From contig DBMP01000013.1 of the NCBI GenBank assembly GCA_002298145.1, positions 496,001 to 560,000 on the forward strand: a DNA stretch of 64,000 nt, read 5' to 3'. The stretch comes from Spartobacteria bacterium UBA695. GTDB taxonomy: Bacteria; Verrucomicrobiota; Verrucomicrobiia; Chthoniobacterales; Chthoniobacteraceae. The position numbers and the translations under genes are program-made. The notes under the pieces are model-generated. The model was not told the DNA's origin. It worked only from the letters and a program-made list of their open reading frames with translations, and did no database searches. Each line of letters opens with the position of its first letter. Positions within the stretch are counted from its first letter, which is position 1. Positions 34,177 to 41,649 of the stretch are shown piece after piece.

Positions 34177-36435
34177 CTAGAACCGGATTTCAGCCGAGCA
34201 AATGTAGGTGCGGGGATCGCCCACGTAGACTCGGCCGCCTTGCCAGGTGGTCCAGTACGCTTTGTCGGTGACGTTGGTGACGTTGAAACGGAAGGTCACA
34301 TCATTGCCGTAGATTTTGCATTGATAACGCGCTCCCACATCGCCCATTACCACGTAGGGAATGGAGAGGGTATTAGTGTTGGCCCCGTCCACCCATTGGC
34401 TGCCCACGTAGGAAATGCCGCCGGTCAGCGTCAGCCTGCGATAAAACGGCAGGTTGTATTCGCTGTAGATTCTGGCGATCTGCTGGGGCACGGCGTCCGG
34501 GGTTTTTCCGTCGGTTTCATCAATGGAATGGATGGTGGCGTCCTGGAAGGTGAACCCGCCGACGAGCGTCAGGTCTTGGGTCAGTTTGCCGCTGGCCGTC
34601 AAGGAGCACCCGTTATGAAGTTCGCGCCCGTTGGCCTTGAACACGTTGTCGCTGGGGTCGGTATAGGCAAAGTTCTTTTCGATATGGAACAGCGCGAGGT
34701 TGAGGTTCATGTTCCATAGGGTTGACTTGGCTCCGACCTCCACCTGCCGGGCAATGTAGGGGTCGAGCACTCGATTCGCATTGGCCGCGTCGCTGGGGGC
34801 GGTTTCGCCTTCGGTCAACCCTTCCGTGTAGGCCACGTAGGTGGTGATTTTGGGGATCGGCTTGAACATGATGGCGACGTTCGGCGTGACCGCCCAGGTG
34901 TGGTTTTTGGAGGTCTGCTCGCCGCTGGCCGGGTCGTATTGATCGTCAAACACCGCCGCGCAGTTGGCCCCGAGCATTACGGACCATTGCTCGGTGATTT
35001 TGACGGTGTCGACGAGTAGGGTGTTGAGGTAGTTGGTCTTCTGAATGGTGCGGCTGGGCCCGTCGGTGTTCCACTCCCCTTTGGTGCCCGGGTAGGGGAA
35101 ATAATAGATGGGGTTGCTTAGCGACGAGATGAAGGTGGACGGGATATTCATGCTTACCGACGTCGCCGAAAAGTCCGAGAGGTAGTAGGTCTGATCGTCC
35201 GCAACGCCCACTGATACTTTGTGCTCCAGGAAGCCGGTATCGAAATTCGCGTCCAGGTAAGTGTACCCTTGGTAGGTATAGGCTTCGTAGGGGTTCCAGC
35301 CCGCCCAGGAACGGGTTTGGTTGTAGTCGCCTTCGCTATTGAGGAAGGTGTTCTGGATGTTGATCTGCTCATCCGTATCCCGTGTGAACCGGAAGGCGCT
35401 CCGCAGGGAAAAGGTCTCATCCAGCTTGGTCTTGAACTCAACTCCGGCGCGCGTCTCCGAGTCTTCGCTGGAGGCGTAGGGCTCGCCGTAGTTCTTGGAT
35501 GGGTCGGGAGGCGCGGGGAGTTTGGTGATCTTGCCCAGGCGGAAGAAGGCTTGGTAGCCCTTTAGATCCCGCCAGTAGGTGGAGGCGTCGAAGGAAAGAA
35601 GCGTGTCCGGCCCGAGGTGCCAATCGATGGCCCCGCTTAGCAAATAGCGCTCGTGGGTTTGATGATCGGTTGCCGTTGCGAAATCGGGTACATAAAGCGC
35701 GTTGAAGCGGTAGGCGACTTTCCCGGTCTTGTCCAACGGACCGCCTGCGTCGATATGGGTATAGAGCTGCTCTCCGCCGTAATCGCCAACGGTAATGTCC
35801 AGGAAATCGGTGGTGGTCGGCCGCTTGAGGACATAGTTGATCATACCGCCGGGGTTGGTCATGCCGAACAGAAAGCTGTTGGGACCGTCGAGGACCTCGA
35901 TGCGTTCCTTGTCTTCAACCGGCCCGTCGACGAGGATGCGCATCCCGTCGAGTGCATACTGATTGACAAGGAATCCGCGGATGTTCACATACGAACTCCC
36001 GCGGTTTTCCGGCAGGTCGAAGGCGACGGTGGGGTCTGTCTTGAGCGCGCTTGTGACGGACTGCGCTTGTAGGTTTTTGATGAGGTCCGCCGAGGCGACG
36101 TTGATGGAATAAGGCGTATCTTGGAGGGTTACTGTTCCCAAAAGCCCAAGGGTAGCCGTCTCCACACGGTACCCCGCCTCCGCTGAACCCTCCTGCGGCG
36201 CGCTCCCTGTGACCACGACTTCAGTGATGGTTTCGGAGGTTACACTTGTTCCCGAAGTGGCGACGGTGCCGGAGGTCTGGGGCGCGGAAGCGGCATGAGC
36301 CGCCGGAGGGAATCCGTTGGCAATAAGATACGCCACCATGGCTGCGAGGATAAACTTGAGGCCACGACGGACTTCGCTCAACGAGCTTCCGGAAAGCCGT
36401 AGACCAAGACGCGAGGCAACATGAGATTGAGACAT
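34177..36435 (-). CDS. TonB-dependent siderophore receptor
   Basis: A 752-residue outer-membrane receptor. The signal peptide is long (cleaved near AHAASAP). A TonB-box-like segment (ITEVVVTG) comes next, then the plug domain (about residues 95-225) with the RGF motif in VNIRGFLVN and the NPGG segment in FGMTNPGGMINYVLKRP. The 22-stranded barrel ends RTYICSAEIRF with a terminal Phe. The plug resembles ferric-siderophore receptors (FhuE/FpvA/FoxA type) more than BtuB. First gene of the uptake operon. The cobalamin riboswitch in the divergent region is on the opposite strand and does not serve this gene, which also argues for iron rather than B12. Confidence 0.9.
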   Translation of the reverse strand: MSQSHVASRLGLRLSGSSLSEVRRGLKFILAAMVAYLIANGFPPAAHAASAPQTSGTVATSGTSVTSETITEVVVTGSAPQEGSAEAGYRVETATLGLLGTVTLQDTPYSINVASADLIKNLQAQSVTSALKTDPTVAFDLPENRGSSYVNIRGFLVNQYALDGMRILVDGPVEDKERIEVLDGPNSFLFGMTNPGGMINYVLKRPTTTDFLDITVGDYGGEQLYTHIDAGGPLDKTGKVAYRFNALYVPDFATATDHQTHERYLLSGAIDWHLGPDTLLSFDASTYWRDLKGYQAFFRLGKITKLPAPPDPSKNYGEPYASSEDSETRAGVEFKTKLDETFSLRSAFRFTRDTDEQINIQNTFLNSEGDYNQTRSWAGWNPYEAYTYQGYTYLDANFDTGFLEHKVSVGVADDQTYYLSDFSATSVSMNIPSTFISSLSNPIYYFPYPGTKGEWNTDGPSRTIQKTNYLNTLLVDTVKITEQWSVMLGANCAAVFDDQYDPASGEQTSKNHTWAVTPNVAIMFKPIPKITTYVAYTEGLTEGETAPSDAANANRVLDPYIARQVEVGAKSTLWNMNLNLALFHIEKNFAYTDPSDNVFKANGRELHNGCSLTASGKLTQDLTLVGGFTFQDATIHSIDETDGKTPDAVPQQIARIYSEYNLPFYRRLTLTGGISYVGSQWVDGANTNTLSIPYVVMGDVGARYQCKIYGNDVTFRFNVTNVTDKAYWTTWQGGRVYVGDPRTYICSAEIRF

Positions 36436-36840
36436 TGATGGTGATAAACTGGTCGCGGGATGGCCGTTGGTCGGTCCGTATCCGCGCGAATAAGGCTGTT
36501 TTTGATCACTCTCCCTGACTTGCCGAAGAAGGCTGTATTCAGCCCGTTAAGCCAGGGAATCACCCAGTTTGTCTGATGTGCAAGTTCCGCTAGTTAGCAC
36601 AATATATGCCATCGCTGGAACTACTTGATAGTCATAGTGTGTAACTGGTTTGGGGCTAGTGTATTAGGTATGCAAAACTTAGCGCTGCCAGGTATAGCAA
36701 AGGCGGGCCATGGGAACGATTCCAGCTCAAGTGGAAAGAAATCGTTCGCATGATGTCTAATTATCATCAGGGAAACCCTGGCGCTATAGGGGGGCGGCAA
36801 TAGAGACATTAGGGATGCGCCCCCGGGGCTCCAAAAAGAA
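36436..36840. other. divergent regulatory region between the uptake operon and metE
   Basis: About 400 non-coding bases, AT-richer than the genes. One segment at 36751-36766 (tgatgtctaattatca) has a perfect right half of the Fur consensus (ATTATCA) and an imperfect left half (TGATgtc), with one extra base of spacing. That would fit iron control of the receptor gene, though it lies about 315 bases from its start. No gene is evident. Confidence 0.35.
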
Positions 36841-36870
36841 TTGACGGTTCCTGGCGCGTTGCCCTATCGT
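36841..36870 (+). promoter_or_regulatory. promoter of the metE operon
   Basis: TTGACG (36841-36846), an 18-base spacer, then TATCGT (36865-36870), matching the -10 at four of six. It lies just upstream of the riboswitch aptamer, so the transcript would start about 36877. Confidence 0.55.
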
Positions 36871-36892
36871 GCCGCTAGTTCTTTGAAAATTT

Positions 36893-36914
36893 GGGTCACG
36901 TTTTTTTTGTGACC
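36893..36914 (+). other. hairpin at the 5' end of the metE leader
   Basis: GGTCAC (36894-36899) pairs with GTGACC (36909-36914) around a T-rich loop. It precedes the aptamer; whether it is part of it is not clear. Confidence 0.5.
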
Positions 36915-37100
36915 TTCATGAATAAGTGCCCTGGATCACGGTCCAGAGAGAATAGGGAAGCGAGTGAAAATCTCGCACGGTTAGCGCCGCTGTAACGGAC
37001 GACGAACGCTTCGAATGCCACTGTTGGGACTCCAAAAAGTCTTGGCGGTAAGGCGAAGCTAGTAGATTGACTCCGAAGTCAGAAGACCTGCTTGCTCATG
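36915..37100 (+). ncRNA. cobalamin (adenosylcobalamin-type) riboswitch
   Basis: The conserved aptamer elements appear in the correct order: AGGGAAGCGAGTGAAAATCT (about 36954-36973), GCCGCTGTAAC (36986-36996), GCCACTG (37017-37023), and the B12 box AAGTCAGAAGACCTGC (37076-37091) near the 3' end. The GTGCC of the outer stem is at 36926-36930, facing the B12 box. It precedes metE by 250 bases. Cobalamin binding normally lowers expression of the gene downstream, here the cobalamin-independent methionine synthase and the following genes. Confidence 0.95.
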
Positions 37101-37348
37101 CTCATCAAGTCCCGGACATCCGTCCGGGCGACTGTCGCGCCAAAAGACAGGATGGGGGAATTGAACGAGTTTGTTCTGTTGCCGGTTGGAGCGGGGAGCG
37201 CCTAAGGGGTTCCCTAATATCCAGCTTGGCCCTGGATGCCCGCCTTCACTCCCTCGCCGGAGTTGAAAAGCGGGTTTTTTCGTGCCCGCGTTTCGCGCCC
37301 GGCAAAGCGGTCACCAACACGGGGCGGCACCCCGCAACAGCAACAAAC
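37101..37348 (+). promoter_or_regulatory. metE leader: riboswitch expression platform
   Basis: Between the aptamer and the metE ATG are 248 bases with a strong hairpin, CCCGGACATCCGTCCGGG (37110-37127), a weaker GCGGG...CCCGC stem near 37270, and CGGGG-cggca-CCCCG (37321-37335) immediately before the start. The last could hide the ribosome-binding site. No T-run terminator is evident, so control of translation start is more likely than termination. The metE frame is open through the leader by chance. Confidence 0.5.
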
Positions 37349-39739
37349 ATGAACATTTTAACGCATAATCTTGGTTTCCCTCGCATTGGCCGCCAGCGCG
37401 AGCTTAAGAAAGCCCTGGAAAGCTATTGGGCCGGACGCTCCACCTCGGAAGATTTAATCGAGGCAGGGCGCCAGATCCGCAAGCGCAACTGGCGGCTCCA
37501 ACAAGCGGCGGGGATCGATCTCATCCCGTCGAACGACTTCAGTTTTTACGACCACGTTTTGGACACCTGCGCCCTCGTTGGCGCGGTGCCGTCCCGCTTC
37601 GGCCGTGTCGAAGGCAATGTAGGATTGGACACTTACTTTGCGATGGCACGAGGAAGACAGGAAACGTGGGCGGGTAGCCCCGGCGGCGACGTGTTGCGCA
37701 ATACGACCGCCAGCGCGTTGCCCGCCCACTCCCTCCAGGCCCTGGAGATGACCAAGTGGTTCGACACGAACTACCACTACCTGGTGCCGGAGTTCCATGC
37801 GGGCCAGCAGTTCCGCCTTTCCTCCTGCAAGCCCTTTGACGAATGGCTGGAAGCCCGTGCGCTGGGCATCGAGACCATGCCCGTCCTGCTCGGGCCGGTC
37901 AGCTTCCTGCTCCTGGGCAAGAACCGCGAGGAGGCCACGTTCGACCCCCTCACGCTGCTGCCTGCGTTGCTGCCGGTGTATGAGTGGGTATTACAAAAAC
38001 TTTACATGCTGGGAGCCGACTGGGTGCAGTTCGACGAGCCGGTCCTTTCCTGCGATCTCCCTCCGGCGGCGCAATCCGCCCTGCGTCTGGCCTACGCCAC
38101 GCTGCGCAACGCCTCGCCGTCATCCCGGATTCTGCTGGCCAACTACTTCGGCGACCTGGGGCAGAATCGCGCCACCGCGCTCCAGCTTCCGGTGGACGCT
38201 CTCCACCTCGATGCGGTGCGTGCATCGGCTGAATTGGACGCGGTGGCGCGGGAACTCCCCGGCGCGATGGCCCTTTCTCTGGGCGTGGTGGACGGGCGAA
38301 ATGTTTGGGCCAACGACCTGTCCACCTCGCTCCAGCTTGTGGGCCGGGTCGGGGAGATCCTCGGCTCGGAGCGCCTCATCATCTCGCCCTCCTGCTCGCT
38401 CCTGCACGTCCCAGGGAGCCTGGCGGAGGAAAAGCAGCTCGACCCGGAGCTGAAAATCTGGCTCGCCTTTGCCGAGGAGAAACTTGGCGAGATCCGGACC
38501 CTGGCCCGCATCGTGGGCGAGGAGGCGGATCTATCGGAACTGGAGCTGAACGTTCGCGCCATTGCCAACCGCAAATCCAGCCCCCGCCGCCAGAACGTCG
38601 TCGTGCGCCAGCGGTGCGAACAGCTCTCCGGCGGCGCGTTCCGCCGTGCGAGCGCCTACCCCGTCCGGCGCAAAGCCCAGGCTCCCCGGTTCCGGCTCCC
38701 CGTGCTCCCCACCACGACCATCGGCTCCTTTCCACAAACGGCGGAACTGCGCCGGATCCGCGCGCAATTCAAGCGTGGGGAGATAGGTGTTACGGAATAT
38801 GAGAGCTGCCTGGAGGAGACGATCCGCGACTGCGTTCGGCGGCAGGAAGAGCTCGGCCTGGACGTCCTGGTGCACGGCGAGCCGGAGCGCACCGACATGG
38901 TGGAGTACTTCGGCGAGCAGCTTGATGGCATCGCCATTACCCAACATGGCTGGGTGCAGAGCTACGGCTCGCGCTGCGTCAAGCCGCCCATCATCTACGG
39001 CGACGTCTCCCGGCCGCGCGCGATGACGGTGCGCTGGTCGAAGTTCGCGCAATCCCTTACCGCCAAGCCGATGAAAGGAATGCTCACCGGCCCCGTCACC
39101 CTCCTTCAATGGAGCTTCGTGCGCGACGACCAGCCGCGCTATCTTACTGCGCGGCAGCTTGCGCTCGCGATCCGGGACGAAGTGCTCGACCTGGAAGCCG
39201 CGGGCATCGGCATCATCCAGATCGACGAACCCGCCTTGCGCGAGGGGCTCCCTCTGCGCCGCGACCGCTGGGGCGACTACCTGCACTGGGCTGTGGAAGC
39301 CTTTCACCTCGCCGTCTCCGGCGTGGCCGATACCACGCAAATCCACACCCACATGTGCTACAGCGAGTTTGGCGACATCATGCCGTTCATCACCGCGCTC
39401 GATGCCGACGTGATCTCCATCGAAGCCGCTCGCTCCGGCATGGATCTGCTGCGGACTTTCGCCCGCTTCGGCTACCCGAACGGCATCGGGCCGGGCGTCT
39501 GGGATATCCACTCGCCGAGAGTGCCCTCTACGCTTGAAATCCTCGACGCCATCTACGCCGCCACCGCCGTCCTGCCGCTCGACCGCCTGTGGATCAATCC
39601 GGATTGCGGCCTGAAAACGCGCGGCTGGGAAGAGGTTACCGCGTCCCTGCGGAACATGGTGCAAACCGCGCGCCGCCTCCGCGACGACAGCAGCTCCGGG
39701 GAAAGCGCCCCGGCGTTGGAAGCCGCGCTTGTTCACTAA
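37349..39739 (+). CDS. metE: cobalamin-independent methionine synthase
   Basis: A 796-residue enzyme that transfers methyl from 5-methyltetrahydropteroyl-tri-glutamate to homocysteine. The N-terminal and catalytic domains are both present. The zinc ligands are His668 and Cys670 (HTHMCYSEFGDI), Glu692 (ISIEAARSGMD) and Cys753 (INPDCGLKTRGWEE). The ATG at 37349 fits the family start NILTHNLGFPRIG. The riboswitch upstream means expression is expected only when cobalamin is short. First gene of the run to dcd; an adenylate kinase gene follows after 15 bases. Confidence 0.98.
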   Translation: MNILTHNLGFPRIGRQRELKKALESYWAGRSTSEDLIEAGRQIRKRNWRLQQAAGIDLIPSNDFSFYDHVLDTCALVGAVPSRFGRVEGNVGLDTYFAMARGRQETWAGSPGGDVLRNTTASALPAHSLQALEMTKWFDTNYHYLVPEFHAGQQFRLSSCKPFDEWLEARALGIETMPVLLGPVSFLLLGKNREEATFDPLTLLPALLPVYEWVLQKLYMLGADWVQFDEPVLSCDLPPAAQSALRLAYATLRNASPSSRILLANYFGDLGQNRATALQLPVDALHLDAVRASAELDAVARELPGAMALSLGVVDGRNVWANDLSTSLQLVGRVGEILGSERLIISPSCSLLHVPGSLAEEKQLDPELKIWLAFAEEKLGEIRTLARIVGEEADLSELELNVRAIANRKSSPRRQNVVVRQRCEQLSGGAFRRASAYPVRRKAQAPRFRLPVLPTTTIGSFPQTAELRRIRAQFKRGEIGVTEYESCLEETIRDCVRRQEELGLDVLVHGEPERTDMVEYFGEQLDGIAITQHGWVQSYGSRCVKPPIIYGDVSRPRAMTVRWSKFAQSLTAKPMKGMLTGPVTLLQWSFVRDDQPRYLTARQLALAIRDEVLDLEAAGIGIIQIDEPALREGLPLRRDRWGDYLHWAVEAFHLAVSGVADTTQIHTHMCYSEFGDIMPFITALDADVISIEAARSGMDLLRTFARFGYPNGIGPGVWDIHSPRVPSTLEILDAIYAATAVLPLDRLWINPDCGLKTRGWEEVTASLRNMVQTARRLRDDSSSGESAPALEAALVH

Positions 39740-39754
39740 AACAACGAACTGCTT

Positions 39755-40372
39755 ATGAGATACTCCACCTTTTTGTTCTTCGGATCGCCCGGCTCCGGCA
39801 AGGGAACCCATGGGCGGATCCTCGGCTCGATTCCTGGCTTTTGCCACCTGGCCTGCGGGGACGTTTTCCGTTCGCTTGACATGGAGTCGCCGCTTGGGAA
39901 AGCCTTTGCGAGCTATTCCTCCAAGGGGCAGCTTGTGCCTGACACGCTTGTCATGGAGCTTTGGAAATCGCAGATGAAAGCGCTTGTGGCCAGCGGGCGC
40001 TTCAAGTCGGAGTGTGATCACCTGGTCCTCGACGGCATTCCGCGCAACGTCGCCCAGGCCCGTTTGCTCGAACCGTTCCTGGACGTCAAGCGCGTCTTTC
40101 ACCTCACCTGCCCGGACGAGGACCAGCTCGTCGCCCGGATGCGCCGCCGTGCCCTCAAAGACAACCGCCTCGACGATGCCGACGAAAGCGTCATCCGTCG
40201 CCGCCTGGCCGTTTACAAAGACGAGACGCTCCCGGTGCTGGACTACTATGGACGCTCGCGGATCTCCACCGTCTACACCACCGAGGCCCCCTACGTCGTC
40301 TTCCACGCGATCCTCGAAGCGCTCGGATGCGGCTGTGCGAGCGCCTCCTCCTCCCGCCTCTGCCATGCTTGA
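39755..40372 (+). CDS. adenylate kinase-family nucleoside monophosphate kinase
   Basis: A 205-residue P-loop kinase. The P-loop is GSPGSGKGT (residues 10-18). DGIPRN is the family segment that holds the AMP-binding Arg, and RMRRRALKDNRLDD replaces the LID. The LID is short, as in the adenylate kinases without a zinc finger. Its sequence is more divergent than the normal housekeeping enzyme (DGIPRN rather than DGFPRT), so this may be a second copy or a related NMP kinase. The stop overlaps the start of the ThrE gene by 8 bases. It makes sense near a ribonucleotide reductase, but its preferred nucleotide is not evident. Confidence 0.8.
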   Translation: MRYSTFLFFGSPGSGKGTHGRILGSIPGFCHLACGDVFRSLDMESPLGKAFASYSSKGQLVPDTLVMELWKSQMKALVASGRFKSECDHLVLDGIPRNVAQARLLEPFLDVKRVFHLTCPDEDQLVARMRRRALKDNRLDDADESVIRRRLAVYKDETLPVLDYYGRSRISTVYTTEAPYVVFHAILEALGCGCASASSSRLCHA

Positions 40373-41165
40373 ACTAGCCGAACCAGCCATGCCACGAATG
40401 GGCGAACCGGAGCAGCGCGAAATCACGCGGCTGTGCATCCTCGCGGGCCAGCTCCTCATGCAGCACGGCGCGGAGAGCGCGCTTGTTGAAAGCGTCTCCA
40501 AGCGGCTTGGCGCGACGCTCGGGCTCGGGGAGGTGGAGATATCGATTTCCGCCAACGCCCTTTCGCTCACCACGCGCCACGGCGGCCACTGCATTACCAC
40601 CGTGCGGCGCACCGTCGATCACGGCATCAATATGCACGTCGTCACCGCCGTCCAGCGCACCGTCATCCAGGCCGAGAACGGGCACATCGGCCGCGCCGAG
40701 ACCCGACGGCGTCTGGAAGCCATCCGGCCCTACCATTACCCCAAGCCGCTCGTGGCCGTGATGATCGGCGTTTCGTGCGCGAGCTTCTCCCGGCTGATGG
40801 GGGCGGACTGGGTTTCCGCCGCGCTGGTCTTTGGGGCGAGCGGTGTGGCCATGGCGGCGCGCCAGGTGCTCGCCTCGTGGCACTTCAACCCGCTGGTCAA
40901 CTTCTTCGCCACGGCGTTCGTCGCAACGAGCCTTGCGGGGCAGGGCGTCAAGCACGGCTGGAGCGCGCATCCCGACATGGTGCTCGCCGCCTGCGTGCTG
41001 CTCTTAATCCCCGGCTTCCCGCTCATCAACGCCGTTTCCGACATGGTCAAAGGTTACGTCAATACCGGCGTCGCCCGGTGGACCTACGCCATGTTGCTCA
41101 TCTTCGCCAGCAGCATGGGGATCATGCTCGCGCTTACCGTCTGGAGGATCAAAGGATGGACGTGA
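40365..41165 (+). CDS. threonine/serine exporter, N-terminal half (ThrE-like)
   Basis: A 266-residue protein. The cytoplasmic N-terminal region (about residues 15-130: ILAGQLLMQHGAESALVES) is the ThrE DUF1212 domain, followed by about five membrane segments. The ThrE family exports threonine or serine. Its C-terminal half is encoded by the next gene, giving a split exporter. The ATG at 40365 overlaps the kinase stop by 8 bases, and its own stop overlaps the next start by 10 bases. Transport of an amino acid near metE is suggestive, but the true substrate is unproven. Confidence 0.85.
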   Translation: MLELAEPAMPRMGEPEQREITRLCILAGQLLMQHGAESALVESVSKRLGATLGLGEVEISISANALSLTTRHGGHCITTVRRTVDHGINMHVVTAVQRTVIQAENGHIGRAETRRRLEAIRPYHYPKPLVAVMIGVSCASFSRLMGADWVSAALVFGASGVAMAARQVLASWHFNPLVNFFATAFVATSLAGQGVKHGWSAHPDMVLAACVLLLIPGFPLINAVSDMVKGYVNTGVARWTYAMLLIFASSMGIMLALTVWRIKGWT

Positions 41166-41629
41166 GTCTCCTCTCCCCGCTGCTTGAGGACATGATCACC
41201 GCGGCGTTTCCCGCCGTCGGTTTCGCGCTTCTCTTTAACGTCCCCCGGCATGCGCTCGGCTACTGCGCCATGGGGGGCGCGTTGGGCCACGGGCTGCGCT
41301 TTGCCTTGATCCACGCCATGGGAATGCCGATCGAATGGGCCACGCTGCTGGCCGCCACGCTGGTCAGTAGCGTGGGCGTCTACTGGGCACAGAAACTCGC
41401 CGCGCACCCGAAGGTCTTCAGCGTCGCTGCGATCATCCCGATGATCCCCGGCAAACACGCCTTTACCGCCATGCTGGCGCTCTTTCAAATCAACGAACAC
41501 GGCATGACCGTCCCACTGCTGGGAACCTTCGTTGATGCATTCCTGAAAATGGCCTTCATCACCAGCGCCCTGGCCGCCGGGCTAGCTATGCCAGGCCTCC
41601 TTTTTTACCGGCGCAAACCGGTCGTTTAG
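41156..41629 (+). CDS. threonine/serine exporter, C-terminal half (ThrE_2-like)
   Basis: A 157-residue membrane protein with four to five hydrophobic segments and the conserved IIPMIPGKHAFTAML segment of the DUF3815/ThrE_2 domain. It is the partner of the preceding gene (10-base overlap); the two correspond to one ThrE polypeptide of other bacteria, or to the YjjP/YjjB pair of enterics. The nrdD gene starts 20 bases later. Confidence 0.85.
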   Translation: MDVSLLSPLLEDMITAAFPAVGFALLFNVPRHALGYCAMGGALGHGLRFALIHAMGMPIEWATLLAATLVSSVGVYWAQKLAAHPKVFSVAAIIPMIPGKHAFTAMLALFQINEHGMTVPLLGTFVDAFLKMAFITSALAAGLAMPGLLFYRRKPVV

Positions 41630-41649
41630 TTCCAAACCCAATCCTGCCT

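Noticed and set aside
36436..36890. A second cobalamin riboswitch serving the TonB receptor
   Set aside because: I looked for the B12 box and GCCACTG elements on the minus strand and found neither; the only aptamer is on the plus strand.
36915..37348. A longer metE protein starting at 37067
   Set aside because: The frame is open through the leader, but it lies partly in the riboswitch and has no family similarity; the MetE start motif begins at 37349.
38531..40612. A 693-codon minus-strand frame across metE and the kinase gene
   Set aside because: It covers two well-supported genes in antisense and has no recognisable domain.
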